NCBI GenBank assembly: GCA_022113835.1
Contig: JAILWY010000007.1
Location: 9,401,001 to 9,465,000 of the forward strand
Source: Atopsyche davidsoni
Lineage: Eukaryota > Arthropoda > Insecta > Trichoptera > Hydrobiosidae
Direction of reading: 5' to 3'
Length of the DNA: 64,000 nucleotides
Shown: one piece after another, positions 10,364-21,911 of the stretch
How positions within the stretch are numbered: the first letter of the stretch is position 1
Layout: each line of letters starts with the position of its first letter
Program-made: the position numbers and the translations under genes
The notes under the pieces: model-generated
What the model was told of the DNA's origin: nothing
Seen by the model: the letters and a program-made list of their open reading frames with translations, nothing else
Database searches by the model: none

Positions 10364-13300
10364 CTAGAATAATAGACTCAATTTACAATCCACGATCTCA
10401 GATGATAATTGGCCATTTTCACTCTTGACAGTAGTCGGAAAATGTTCCCTGAGGATGTGCCTCTTGAGGAGTGATTTCTTTCGGAATTTAGCACTGCAAC
10501 GCTGGCAGTCGGCTTGAACTTTACGGTGCTGATGGTCCTCCCACTGATGTTCCCATTTGAGTTTGACAGAACGGAATCTCTCTCCGCAGAACTCGCACTT
10601 GTAGGTCACGTTGACCTTTCCCAGATGGGACATTTTGAGGTGCTTGCGCAGGTTGGATTGGAAGTGGAAGAGGCGGCCACAGTAGGGACACTTCTGGGGG
10701 CGATGGCGTTGGTGATAGTCCATGTGGAGGATGAGCATGCGCCGCGTGTTGAACTTGCGAGCGCAGAGGTCGCACTGGAGAAAGGTGTTACCGTGCACTT
10801 TCTTGTGCTTGGAAAAATTACTGGAGTCCCCGAAGGCGCGGTGGCAGAGGGGACACGTATAGGGAGTGAGCATGGCATGCTCTCGTAGGTGAGCCTTGAA
10901 CTTGTCCACCTGCCGGAAGTGAGGCGCACTGCACAGCAAGCACTGGTAGGACTGCGGCGAGGGAAAGGCACTCCGAGCTGAGCCGTCTATAATTTGAACG
11001 ATGTGGGATATTAAGTGCCGTTTCAAGTCACCCATCCTCTCGAACACTTTGAGGCATTTGAGGCATTTCTAAAATGTTGTTAAAAATATTTATTTTTTAT
11101 AAAAGTTATTCTTAAAATAATTAAGCTCGCTTCTCCAGTGACGCCTCAGCGCTAAGGAATGCGACACTTTATATTGCATATATTTATAAAAGTAAGATCT
11201 AAGATATCTTAGATGTGTGCTTTGCACAACAGGGATAGATCATTAAATACAGTCATTAATCAGTAAATATATTTAAAGTTTCAATAAAATGAGCAGGGAC
11301 TACTCTCTTCAATTATAAAGACACTTAACTAACCTTATTCTTTCTCTCTTGTTCAGGTGAAATATGATATTCATTTTCTTCTGATTTGATGAGTCGAGTG
11401 TCACTTATGGTTGTATCTACCGTGCTGGAGACATGTACCTGAGAGTCAGTAATTTCTGCTTCTCCATTCACTCTGTCTTCTTCGCCCATTTTAGGGTACA
11501 ATCCGACAAGCTGTCCAAAGAGAGGAAGTCTTTCGTTTTGTGATTGATCATTTTTATAAGTCATTAAATTTTTTTCAAAAACTTTTCTCATTTCAAGACT
11601 ACTACACTTCTTTGAGTACTTTGACGAGACGTGCCTCTTTCCCTTTCTCATATTCTGCATATGACAGTTTGCATGGCTTGAAAGATCAGTCTTCTTCAAG
11701 AATGTAAGAGAGCAGAGGTTACAACTGTACTGATTGATTTTGTAATGAATCCTTGCTTGATGGGATTTCAGAACATGTTTGAATGCAAATTTAGCACCAC
11801 ATACATTGCAGACAAACGGTTTCTCCCCCGTGTGTATGCGCTGATGTATTTTGAGGTGAGAGCGTCCTGCGTAGACTTTCTCGCAAACATTGCACTCGTA
11901 GTTGGGGTTGCCATGCATCTGGTAATGCATGGTGTACTTAGTGGAAGACTTGAATGTCTTGGTGCACTTGTCACAGCTGTAATGTATTTTGGAGTTTTGT
12001 TGGTTGTATTTCACTCCCGGTTTGAAGTCTGCATGTATAGTACTCATATGACGTCTTAAAGAACTTTTTTCCACAAAAAACTTTTTGCAAATGTCACATT
12101 GGTGTTGTTTATCCATATGCGTCCACAAATGGCGTCTTAACGTCGGTTGTTCTTTGAATGCTGTAAAGAAAAATTCATCAAAATGTGATCAATTTAAGCT
12201 GAAATTTATAATTCATTACAATTTGAGCAACATTGCACTGCACTGTGGAATATTGAAGTATTTTAAGTATACTAGTAGTTACATAAATATTAAAAATAAA
12301 TATATAAAAATATCATTTTTTAAATTATAAGTACAGTTTGCTGATGATTTTAATATTCAAGACAAATTTCCTTGATTTGTGACATAGTTAAAAATATTTT
12401 TTTTTTACAATGTTTTGGTGATAATATTTACTTATAATTGCAGAGATAAATATTATTCTTGATTAGAAATATTACAGGTCTACAAAATGTTTGTCTTTAT
12501 ATATGATGTGTTTACCCTTTTTGCATATATCACATGCATGCGGTCTATCTTCACTATGCACAAGCATATGGTGACTTAATGCATTGACTGAGCGGCATCG
12601 TCTTCCACAGACCTGACATTCAGTGTCAATTTTTTTTGATGGATCAATTTCACTACTAATCAGTTCACTTTTCATAGTTTTGGCTGAGTGTGGATCTTCA
12701 TATTGAAAGTTATAATTAACTCCAGGTGCTGAATATCTGTCGTCAGCTTGATTAACAGGATTTATTGTAAAGTTACATTCATTGTGATAATTTTGAATAG
12801 TAGAATCAATCTGAGGCATCGAATTTTTGTTTGAGCTCCTGTCAGTGGAATGATCTCCGATATTTGTTAAAATATAGTCTGTTTCATTATTTCCAGTCTC
12901 GTATATTACATCAAAACTGTTTCTTTTTTGTAACGTGTACAAGTTTTTAGCCTAGATAAAAAAATATAAATAAATACACTTTAAAACCATACTTTTAAAA
13001 TGTACACAAATTATTTTATATCTAATTGACAGAATTAAAACATGAAATACTTAAAAACCTACCGACTCCAGAGCAGAGTCTGAATTTGGATCTGGATCAT
13101 TTGTGTGTTTAAATGAATAGTGATTTATTGTACTTTGTGTCTCATAATAAGAATTTGTCTTTGCAATTTTTGGCGGATCTGAAGGTGCATTTTTATCATT
13201 ACTGTGATTTTGATCATATTTTAAAATTTTCTTTGAAAATTTATTGTTCTTAATAATTTGTCCCAATACTGAATGGTCAGTTTCCAAGTTTCCGTGATTA

Positions 13301-13497
13301 TTATTGTACAAGCAATGTTCTGATGCATCGTCATAACAGAACTTGTAGTTTAAAACTCCCTCAAAAAGGGAATGCTCTCTTTGGAAGTGGTCATATATAA
13401 ATATCTTAGAATATATCTGAATGTTGTTTCCATTGTCAAAGTTTACAGAGTTGTAGGGGAAGTGTATTGATGGAATGGAATTTACTTCTGGCAGCAT
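10364..13497 (-). CDS. C2H2 zinc-finger protein, 800 aa, 14 fingers, four exons
   Basis: A probable DNA-binding nuclear regulator. The exons are 13497-13063, 12951-12516, 12160-11334 and 11068-10364, with donors GTAGGT, GTAAAC and GTTAGT and acceptors CTAG, ACAG and TTTAG. Phases 0, 1, 0 sum to 2403 bases. The start is secure because an in-frame TAA lies five codons upstream of the ATG. About 257 N-terminal residues are low-complexity and Asn/Ser-rich, with no ZAD, BTB or KRAB-like head recognised. Finger 1 (CQVCG) begins near residue 258. Finger 2 (CDICKKAF) is split by the exon 2/3 junction and reads through correctly, supporting the join. Fingers 2-7 follow, then a charged linker with an IKSE sumoylation-type motif, then fingers 8-14 to the end. 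A TGEKPF linker joins fingers 5 and 6. An acceptor upstream of the ATG (near 13530) and a CAG|GTAGGT donor near 14254 suggest a non-coding first exon. The ortholog is not recognised. Confidence 0.9.
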
Positions 13498-14740
13498 TTC
13501 TTCTGGTTTTTATTCACTCTTGTACAAATAAACCTGCAAAAAACTTTTTTGAAGAAATTAGTAGCATAGTTTTTTTTACTTCTCAAATAACATATGAGTC
13601 CTTAATTAAAATGTACATTATACTGAATTTTCAATGAGTTTCAAAAATTAACGATTGTTTCAATAAAAAGTACTGATTCTCTGTAAAATATTTTTAAAAC
13701 AATTGAATTTGTCTGGAGAATGTTAATGATCAACTGTACATAAAATTGTAAATAAAATCTTTACTTTCTCGAAAAAAAAAAAAGTCAATAAAGTTTACGT
13801 ACATAGTTTTTATGTACAAGACAATAAATAATTTAAGTGACAATTTCACATGTATATTTTGTTAAATAAGTCTTGAGAGAAAACATTAAACAAAAATTAC
13901 CAGGTCAATTCTTGTAAAAGTATATAGTTTTATGTGCAATCTAAATAATCATTAATTAAAATGAACTTCTAAACTACAATAGAAAACAATTTCAATTATC
14001 AACACAAAATATTTCGCAGCTTAAGCCAAATGATTATTAAACAAAATAAAAATTAAATGCTAAAATGGGCCAGAAAAATTGTGATTCAGTGTGTAAAATG
14101 AAAAAAGGGAACGAGACTAAAAGCATTTGACTGATAAGTCAATAAGCTGTCACGGACGAGCAAGTTTAACAGCGTGAAAATCAGACATTCATTAAAAAAA
14201 TATATATTTTGACAAAATGGGATTGCATTGAAATTTATAATTAAGTACACCTACCTGTTTACAAGACACGCTTATTAATGAAATTAAAGATGGCAATTTC
14301 TCTAAATTTAGTTTAAACATGATTTAAAAACTAATATTTGTAAATTTATGTAGACACCAAAGATATTAGTATGAATAAATATATCAGGTTAAAAAGTTAC
14401 TGAACGATACTCACTTTTGAATTGGCTATTATATTATTATCACACAATTTATTGATTACAAAATTAATTTAATTATAATAGCATAATTGAGAAAGTGCTG
14501 TGGGTAGACGCGATTCTTCAGTCGAAATAGCGAAAGCTTTATATTTCCGGTTTAGCGGCAATTCCGGAACAAACATTACCACCATTACTAATATTGCCAT
14601 TAAAATAAACTTTAAATACAATATGAAATGAAATATATCGTTCATCAATGAGGAGGTTAAACAATTAAATAACATTTAATTACACTAAATATATATAATT
14701 ATTTTGTAATCAAATTTAAAAACAATTAATTTTCCATACT

Positions 14741-14924
14741 AATTTAAATAAAACAATTTTGAGATTTTCCACATGTTTAATTTTATTCGTAACCGGTTTC
14801 ACCAACCTTTCACGTTGGAATTTTCTAACTGAGTAGGCATTATGAAAGTGAGTTGCGGAAAAATCACTTAAATATTTTATTGAAAATATTAAAATGAAAT
14901 TCCACTGAGTCAAAAATATTGATT
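14741..14924. mobile_element. Hairpin-type dispersed element, copy B
   Basis: It contains GATTTTCCACATG, the core GTAACCGGTTTCACC, CTTTCACGTTGG, and the right-hand tail (ATTAAAATGAAATTCCA, TCAAAAATATTG). The core matches copies A, D and E with point changes. No convincing flanking duplication was found. Confidence 0.7.
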
Positions 14925-15740
14925 ATTTCATTAATACTCTCATTTTAGAAATTCGCCCAAATTCAGTAATGGTGTTAATATTTAATAATATTTTGGATAC
15001 AAGCAATTTTCACAAATAATTTGATTATTCAATTATTAATTTCTATATTTGGCTAGACTGATTGTTTGGGCGTTTTTTGTATTCAATTATACGGTTATCA
15101 GCTTATCAAATTATTGATTTAATTTAAAAATCTAATTAATAATTAATTACAACATTAATAAAAGTGTATATAAATATTCATTTCAATTTGCATCGAGTCC
15201 ATACACACACGAGTGTCTCGTTTGATGCAATAAAGGAGATGTAGGTAATGGGGGCGACTTTTTTGTAAATTGAAATAAATTTTAGATTAATTATTAATAT
15301 TTTAGCTCTACTATAAACTTTACTTATCTAAATAACAGTTAAGATCACCTTTAATCATTTTGGGATATTCATTTAAGAACTATAACCATTTTAAAAAAAA
15401 AACAAATTTGATCACCATTGTCCACATCGGACGGCAATGGTGATAGCGTTTCAGTTTTTCTTGCAATGCTCATAGATGGCCAGTGAAATATGGCTTGCAT
15501 GATTATACAATATCAATAGGACCGGTTTGTCTGCAGGAGATTTAGTATGATGGCTAAAATGGATTTTCATTGAAGTTAGGTTGTGTGGGCAATGGGGGTC
15601 ACCTAACTTCAATTGCCCACATTGCTGAAAACGAGAAAAAAATCCAATCATAAAAATTGAAACTACATATAATGGAAAACTGGGTTTTAAATCACGATCT
15701 AAAATGCTATGGTAATTACATACCACAAGCATAGAAAAGA

Positions 15741-15879
15741 AATTCAATATTTTTGACAGAAAGTACTTGGTGGAATTTTAATATTGGAATGGAATTTTAA
15801 TATTTTGAGTAAAATACTTGAGTGGTTTTCCACATGTTCGTTTTTATTTGCGACCGGTTTCAAGTATTTTACTCAAAAA
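15741..15879. mobile_element. Hairpin-type dispersed element, copy C, with ~11-bp flanking repeats
   Basis: This copy is in the opposite orientation to E and F. It begins with the family end TTCAATATTTTTGACAG and ends TTTTACTCAAAAA. It is flanked by CATAGAAAAGAA (from 15730) and CATAGAAAGAA (from 15880), an imperfect 11-12 base duplication. It carries one arm with ACTTGAGTGGTTTTCCACATG and the CGACCGGTTTC core, truncated there. Confidence 0.75.
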
Positions 15880-16047
15880 CATAGAAAGAAGCACAAAGCA
15901 GTTTAAGCCTTACCATTGGATTTGTCCACTTGAAAAATTAAATCAGAAGGGGGCAAAATCGTTATACTTCTTTAACTCATTGACGCGTGGCGCGAACTGA
16001 GTGAGCCGTCGTCAGAGTACCGTACCAGTGCACAGGTAGCGATTGAG

Positions 16048-17377
16048 GGTACTTGTTTTTTATCCGACCACCAAAGAAAATTGTCCTATTGTTTTGATTT
16101 TTTTGTTGGCAACAGTGTCTATTGTTTTGCTTCTTTTGTTGGCAACAGCGAGTAAATACGTATTGTTTGTTGATTTATGTAATTTGTCAAAAAAATGAAA
16201 GTTTTTTTAAATTTTGTATCATATATTTATATAGTTTTTAGTATTCAATATTCACATTTTATAGGCAATGAAATATGAGACATGCATTATCCTGGTGGCC
16301 AGAATTTTCCAATGCTATCCATGATGGTGTCGAAAGGATCCATGTGTCTCATTTTCACACGATTTCTCCACATGTACTCGCAGAGATAAGATTTTTTCAT
16401 ATGACGATGAGTCCCGTTGTGGCGTTTGTTTCTTTCTTTTGCAGATTTCCATGACCGCTCGATTCGTTGGGTGTTAGTACCGGTATTAGGATCCACGAAA
16501 TTAAGGCTGTGATTCACTGTTTCGTGAGTGTAACCCATGCCAGCTGCAGAAGCTATTCCATTGTAAGCGCGCCACTGATCGGACATAATTGTTGTTCCCG
16601 GACGAATTTATTGCGTTATTAAAGGCATCAGAGTGGCAGCACTTCTGTCGGTGACAGCCAACATAAAACTTTCTCCCGTATCGCGACAGATGCCGCCAAA
16701 AACCCACTGCTGCGGTGGATGCCTGCCCATGTGATTTTTACGTCTTGTGAAGAGGCTTTCGTCTATTTCAACTACGGTGTTAGGCCCTCCGATAATTACA
16801 GGGTTTCGTATAAGACTGTCTGCACAAACCTCGCGCATGTACATGTTCCAATTGATCACAGCAGATTTCGAAATATCCAACTCACTTTCACAGAATTTGA
16901 TGCTAGTCAGCTCCTTGCTCCAACAGTAGATGAATAGTATGACTTGTCTGTAAGTTAACTTCGATCCTTGCATCCATGTGTCACATCGTACATGTATCAT
17001 CTCTCTGCAACCACTACGGCTGCACCGCCAGCGATCGTGTTGTTCACTCAACGACAGTACCATGGCATGACTCTTGGTACATATGCGTGGATTGTGTAAA
17101 ATATCACGCTGTTGTAGAAAAAGAACGCTACTAGCCTTGTCGTGTACGATTGCTGATAACTGAAGTAAGTTCATTTTTTGTTTGACGGTTATCTTTGACA
17201 GTTATACTTTGAATTACATAAATAAACAATACGTATTTACTCGCTGTTGCCAACAAAAGAAGCAAAACAATAGACACTGTTGCCAACAAAAGAAGCAAAA
17301 CAATAGACACTGTTGCCAACAAAAAAAGCAAAACAATACGACAATTTTCTTTGGTGGTCGGATAAAAAACAAGTACC
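16048..17377. mobile_element. Merlin (IS1595/ISXO2-like) DNA transposon with 8-bp target duplication
   Basis: A 1330-base element flanked by perfect 8-bp duplications CGATTGAG (16040-16047 and 17378-17385). The terminal inverted repeats start GGTACTTGTTTTTTATCCGA and extend about 150 bases. Inside each is a 33-base tandem unit containing GTTGCCAACAAAAGAAGCAA, about two units on the left and three on the right. The single gene on the minus strand encodes a Merlin-type transposase. The 8-bp duplication, terminal repeat layout and transposase type all agree with Merlin. Confidence 0.93.
16287..17174 (-). pseudogene. Merlin transposase, near full length with one nonsense codon
   Basis: A DDE transposase of the Merlin/ISXO2 (IS1595-like) family, which would cut and paste the surrounding element. 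The reading frame runs 296 codons from the ATG at 17174 to a stop at 16287, broken only by one in-frame TAA at 16608-16610, after the segment ending MPLITQ. Before it lie an N-terminal Cys-rich stretch (CSRSGCREMIHVRC) and the first catalytic Asp in VVEIDESLF. After it come the second Asp in IMSDQWRAY and the acidic residue in RIERSWKSAK. There is no frameshift, so decay is slight and insertion looks recent. Loss of function is inferred from the stop alone. Confidence 0.9.
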
Positions 17378-17973
17378 CGATTGAGTTCAAAAACATCGCC
17401 CGCTCTCGTTTGATTTCTGTTATAATTGGTGACCACCATTGCCTACTGACTCCAATTGCCTACATCTCCCGTACTCCGTTTAAAAAAATAATCGAGTTTT
17501 TTCGAAATCTTGTTTTCAATTAATTTCTCATTTTTTTTTGCGATGTTCAAAGTGAATAATCTATCTAGCGCCTCGGAGAGCCTCGGAGCGAGGCGGGGCG
17601 AGGCGAGGCGGAGCGGACCTGGAGCGGCCCGGCGCGGCGCTCGCTCGTCGCCCCGTTGATGTATTCTGTGGCGGCGCAGTACGCCTCCGCCGAATCGTAC
17701 AAACAAAATGAATGTCAAATCTTTGTTTAGGTTATACGCGTGATATTCTAGCAATTGTTAAAAATCGATCGCGCAAAACGATTGATATCTATCTGTAGAT
17801 ATAAATATCACGCTTTTATATTTATTTTAAATTTCATTTCTGGTTGAGTAAAATGTATTGGCATTTTTCCAAGGAAAGTTGATGGGCGCTTTATTTTTAC
17901 CTCCCGCATTGCACGAGATCAGTTCGAGTCAAGTAGTTTATCGATATGAGCTTGTAAAGTGCGCGAGTACAGT
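17378..17973. promoter_or_regulatory. GC-rich promoter-like region of the IKK gene
   Basis: It lies between the Merlin element and the IKK start codon. About 17565-17700 is strikingly GC- and CpG-rich (repeats of CCTCGGAG and GCGAGGCG) in otherwise AT-rich DNA, as seen at other gene starts in this window (for example 30700-31060). It is therefore the likely promoter/5' UTR of the plus-strand kinase gene. No TATA box was assigned, and the transcription start is not determinable. Confidence 0.45.
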
Positions 17974-20295
17974 ATGGGCGACGAGGCGATTATCGGAGAC
18001 TGGATGAGATGCAAGATTCTTGGATCTGGAAGTTTCGGAATCGTTTCTTTATGGCTAAATTCCAAGTCAAAAGCGGAACTCGCCATTAAGATCTGCAAGT
18101 TTGGTGACGATGTGCAGTTAACGCAGAAACACAGAGAGAGATGGACCAAAGAAGTGGAGATGATGAAGACCATCAGTAGTGTCAATATTGTGGCAACTAG
18201 AGATATTCCGCCCGAGTTGGCGAAAGGTCTGATCCCCTGCAATGTGTCCGAGCTTCCAATTCTGTGCATGGAATACTGCAATAAGGGAGACTTGAGACAA
18301 ATCCTCAATCAACCCGACTGGAGTAATGGTTTGCCGGAATCCGAAGTGAGATGCGTGTTGAATGACATGAAAAATGCTATCTCTCACCTGCACAAACTGA
18401 AAATAACTCACAGGGACTTGAAACCTGAAAATATAGTTTTGCAAGATGCAGGTGAAAATTGGTCCACAGAAGAGAACTCGGTTACTAGGAATTTCATTTA
18501 TAAGCTTATAGATTTGGGCTATGCGAAAGAAATCGACTCAAACTCTGTGTGTGCTAGTTTTGTTGGTACTCTCCAGTATCTTGCTCCGGAGCTTCTCTAC
18601 AGCAAAACCTACAGCAACACTGTGGATTACTGGTCCTTCGGACTGTTGGCTTTTGAGATCATTTGTGGCGTTCGACCCTTTCTTCCTAACATGCCGCCCG
18701 TGCAATGGATGACTCACATCAAGCGAAAGACTTCAGAACAAATTTGTGCTTTTGAAAAGATAGACGGTGAAATTGAATTCTCTTCTTCCATTTTTCAAGA
18801 AAATTATATATCGCGATGTCTAAAGAAATCCATGGAAAAATGGCTCAAGATCGCTCTGGAATGGGATCCGAAGAAACGTGGCCATGGGAGCGAAGAAAAA
18901 AGTGTTAAATTTAATATTCCTGGTGATTCTCCAGAAGATTCTGAGTCTTTTGAAACAAACAACAGTGCTGTTGAAATATTTTCTCTTCTCGATAAGATCT
19001 TGGCAAAGAAAATTTTGAAAATATTTTGTTTGCCAACTTATGAGTATCTGAGTTATGAGGTGACTGAAACCACTCCCATCAAGACATTGCAGGAATGGAT
19101 GGAGCGCGACACCAAAGTGCCTGTGGATAAGCAAATCTTGGTATCTGCCCAGCTTCACCGTACTGTGAACCAGGAGGGATTCGCTCGTGACCACTGGGAA
19201 CCTCATCAGTCCACAATGCTCTATCTGTTCCAAAGTGATTGCTCCGTACACGACGGAATTAAACCTCAATTACCAGGCAGAATCGCCAAGTGTTTTGAAA
19301 ATTTCAGGCAAAAAGTCACCTACAATTATTACTTGAGTGCCGTGTGCAATAGTGTATACTTTATTAAAACCGAAGAAGACCTCTATAACAGCCTAATCAA
19401 AGCATACATCTTGAGAGTAGACAGTTTAAAGGATGAAATTAAGGTTTTAGAACAAAAATATATCGATTCGGATAAGAGTATGTGCCAACTCTTTACTAAA
19501 CATATTTTACTTTCTGATATTATAACTCTGGATGAGCAGAAGTTAGAATTTGTTAAAAATCCAGCATTCAGATCGGCTCATCAATCTTGGCTCTCAACAG
19601 TAAACTTTCTTGATGAAAACATTCTCAAACTGAAGGATGCATTTTTACAAATAACAACTCGCCTTCAATCTATAAATAGAAGGTGCAATGAAATAGGTGA
19701 GAAAGATGTATACACCACTCTCAATACAGTGGATTTTAATAAAATGCGTAGTGTAGGGACATCTCTAGTTGCAACGATCCGTAGAATTCCCAAAGAGAGT
19801 CGAAATATTACTTTTCCCTGTGTGGATGGTGTGAAGCTGACAGGTAAATGTATAAAGCTTAGACAAACTCTCTTAAATAGCATAGGAAATAAACAAATAG
19901 GTCAGAAGATTCTCGATATTCATTTGGAGACAGAGAAAATAAGCCGACTCATAGCCATGGCTGGTGTCAAGGCAGAGGATTTGTCAAGTAAATTATCTAA
20001 CTTTTTAATGGAGAGAGAAAAGTTAATGTGGAAATATGTGATAATGAAATCCACTGCTGCTACTTCTTTTTTCCCTTGCACTCCAGAACTGCAAAAGAGT
20101 TGTGACTCGGCAATGGATTTTAGAATCGGAGAGGCCGTGAGGGGTCCCCCAGAGAACCTGCCTTCTCGAAACACAGAAGAATTAGAATCTCTCATCAAAG
20201 AAAATCAAAGTCTGCACATTATGTCAACTGACTTTATTAAGAAATCCAAGTCCATTCAACTGGACATGCTGTGTGATTTTAATTTTCTTAAATGA
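17974..20295 (+). CDS. IkB kinase (IKK-beta/ird5 type), single uninterrupted exon, 773 aa
   Basis: A Ser/Thr kinase of the NF-kB (Imd-type) pathway in the cytoplasm; it phosphorylates IkB/Relish-type substrates together with an IKK-gamma partner. The start is taken at the first ATG (17974); in-frame codons just upstream lack one. The kinase domain spans about residues 10-300: glycine loop GSGSFG (17-22), Lys39 in LAIK, catalytic HRD at 146-148, DLG at 180-182, and activation loop ending GTLQYLAPE. Both activation-loop serines (Ser191 and Ser195, equivalent to human IKK-beta 177 and 181) are present. A ubiquitin-like domain follows at about 335-410, then a long helical scaffold/dimerisation region to about 680. 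Length matches the human 756 aa protein. The call as beta rather than alpha follows the usual single insect enzyme. The absence of any intron across 2.3 kb is unusual beside intron-rich neighbours; the frame is fully open, so it appears functional. Confidence 0.95.
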   Translation: MGDEAIIGDWMRCKILGSGSFGIVSLWLNSKSKAELAIKICKFGDDVQLTQKHRERWTKEVEMMKTISSVNIVATRDIPPELAKGLIPCNVSELPILCMEYCNKGDLRQILNQPDWSNGLPESEVRCVLNDMKNAISHLHKLKITHRDLKPENIVLQDAGENWSTEENSVTRNFIYKLIDLGYAKEIDSNSVCASFVGTLQYLAPELLYSKTYSNTVDYWSFGLLAFEIICGVRPFLPNMPPVQWMTHIKRKTSEQICAFEKIDGEIEFSSSIFQENYISRCLKKSMEKWLKIALEWDPKKRGHGSEEKSVKFNIPGDSPEDSESFETNNSAVEIFSLLDKILAKKILKIFCLPTYEYLSYEVTETTPIKTLQEWMERDTKVPVDKQILVSAQLHRTVNQEGFARDHWEPHQSTMLYLFQSDCSVHDGIKPQLPGRIAKCFENFRQKVTYNYYLSAVCNSVYFIKTEEDLYNSLIKAYILRVDSLKDEIKVLEQKYIDSDKSMCQLFTKHILLSDIITLDEQKLEFVKNPAFRSAHQSWLSTVNFLDENILKLKDAFLQITTRLQSINRRCNEIGEKDVYTTLNTVDFNKMRSVGTSLVATIRRIPKESRNITFPCVDGVKLTGKCIKLRQTLLNSIGNKQIGQKILDIHLETEKISRLIAMAGVKAEDLSSKLSNFLMEREKLMWKYVIMKSTAATSFFPCTPELQKSCDSAMDFRIGEAVRGPPENLPSRNTEELESLIKENQSLHIMSTDFIKKSKSIQLDMLCDFNFLK

Positions 20296-20792
20296 TATGT
20301 GAAATGTTTCTGGGAAACTGGAAGACTGATCAAAGTGTTCATCCCACATTTTAGTAATACTTTGTCAGATTTCTCGATGTTCTACCTCTCTGATTCATGT
20401 AGTAGCATTAAAATTATACTAGAAATTAAGTAATTTATGAGAAACTCGAGAGTTCGACTTTAAATCTCCTGCATTTTAGTTGGACGGTTGGCATTAAACA
20501 TTTTAATTACACAATAATTTTATCTAATATAAATTGAATAGGAATGAGAATTCACTTACCACATGATTATTGTCAAATGCTGTAATTAATAATCATATTT
20601 TGAAGAGGGATTACAAATAAGTTGACAAAATGATTAATTTTTAGCCTTGTAAAGTAATTTTTCTCTAAAAACGATGTGTAATAACTACTGTAAAATTATG
20701 CAAGAGCTGATCAAGACATTTGTATCATGTTTTTCCCTGCAGGGTTAATATAAAATCGTTGATATGTGACATTCTTTTTAGTCTAAATAGAC

Positions 20793-21069
20793 CATAGGTT
20801 CCCAACGGTGGCGGTACCGCCCCCCAGTGGGCGCTGGAACTTTCCAAGGGGGCGGTGGCGGGTCCAAGAGAAAATGAATGAACTTTTTGCATTTAAATTT
20901 TTTTGATTTGTGCAGTAGATTTTTCACAAAAAAAACGAGAAAATGATCAAAAAAACTCGAACAACATTTTTTTTACCTGGGCAGCAATAAATAATACACA
21001 GAAAAAAATTATAACTTTTTTTTTGTCTTGTCAAGGGAGCGGTGGTCAATAAAAGGTTGGGAGCCTATG
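20793..21069. mobile_element. hAT-type MITE, copy 2 (inverted relative to copy 1)
   Basis: A 277-base copy of the family at 8161-8464, in reverse orientation. The terminal repeat begins CATAGGTTCCCAAC and ends GTTGGGAGCCTATG. The flanks are AAATAGAC (20785-20792) and ATATAGAC (21070-21077), an 8-bp duplication with one mismatch. The interior shares the GGGGGCGGT-type and AAAACGAGAAAATGATC segments with copy 1. Confidence 0.88.
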
Positions 21070-21674
21070 ATATAGACGATGATTTTTAGCATTACGCAGA
21101 TATAGCTGATAGGCAGAGACAAAAACTGTATTTTTTTTTGTCATGTAAATGCCAGGTTGTATTTAATTCATTATTTGTTATATTTTTGTGGAAATTAATT
21201 TGAAAAAGGCACCTTTTACTTAAAAAAATGTACCTATATTTTTACCAAATAATTATCAAATATTTATTTGTGAAATGGAAGAAAAAAAAACAAAAGAGCA
21301 AAATTACAAAAAAGTTACAAAATGTACTGAACGCATGTGTGGTATTGCACAATCTTAACACAACTGACATATTTGTGGATATTATATTTATATTGCATTT
21401 TATCTCTCAAATCAGTACTCAATGTGAGTGCTATAAATACTAAAGGGAAAAATATTTAAATGTTTTAAAAAATAATGAACAATATTGAAAACACTTGACC
21501 AGAAATAATTATAATCCAAAAAGTATAATGAGGTTTACAGATTTTAGCGGATACTGTAAGTAGACAAGATAGTCTAGAAAGCTCTCGAGTGTTATACAGA
21601 TTTATTGTTAATAAGATTGTATATAAAACTATTTATTTATGGATTTACTTTGGATAAATTGACCTAACTTAAGT

Positions 21675-21911
21675 ATTCAATATTTTTGACAGAGTATTTG
21701 GTGGAATTCCACTATAATATTTTAGATAAAATACTTTGTGTTTAATTTTATTGGTAACCGGTTTCGCCAACCTTTCATGTAGGGATTATCAAACTAAGTT
21801 TATAAACTTATAAGTTTAGTTTGATAATGCCAACTTGAAAGGTTGGCGAAACCAATCATCAATAAAATTAAACAAATAAAAATATCACAAAATTATTTTA
21901 TTTAAAATATT
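21675..21911. mobile_element. Hairpin-type dispersed element, copy D (both arms present)
   Basis: It starts ATTCAATATTTTTGACAG and contains two inverted copies of the core: plus strand TAACCGGTTTCGCCAACC near 21757, and GGTTGGCGAAACC near 21840. A short AAGTTTATAAACTT palindrome lies between them. This is a snap-back structure of the same family as copies A and E. Flanking duplications are not clear. Confidence 0.75.

Larger units (their letters stand above)
13498..16047. other. Intergenic region with dispersed-element copies
   Basis: It lies upstream of the zinc-finger gene. It probably contains that gene's non-coding first exon (minus-strand donor with exon edge at about 14255). It holds two copies of the hairpin element (14741-14924 and 15741-15879), annotated separately. 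Short ORFs at 14469-14675 and 15451-15747 on the minus strand have no recognisable homology and are not called as genes. Confidence 0.5.

Noticed and set aside
14469..14675. Minus-strand ORF containing VPEL, weakly like another at 57614-57817 (both with TTGTTCCGGA.TTG in the DNA)
   Set aside because: Similarity covers only about a dozen bases and a few residues; too short to call a shared gene or repeat.
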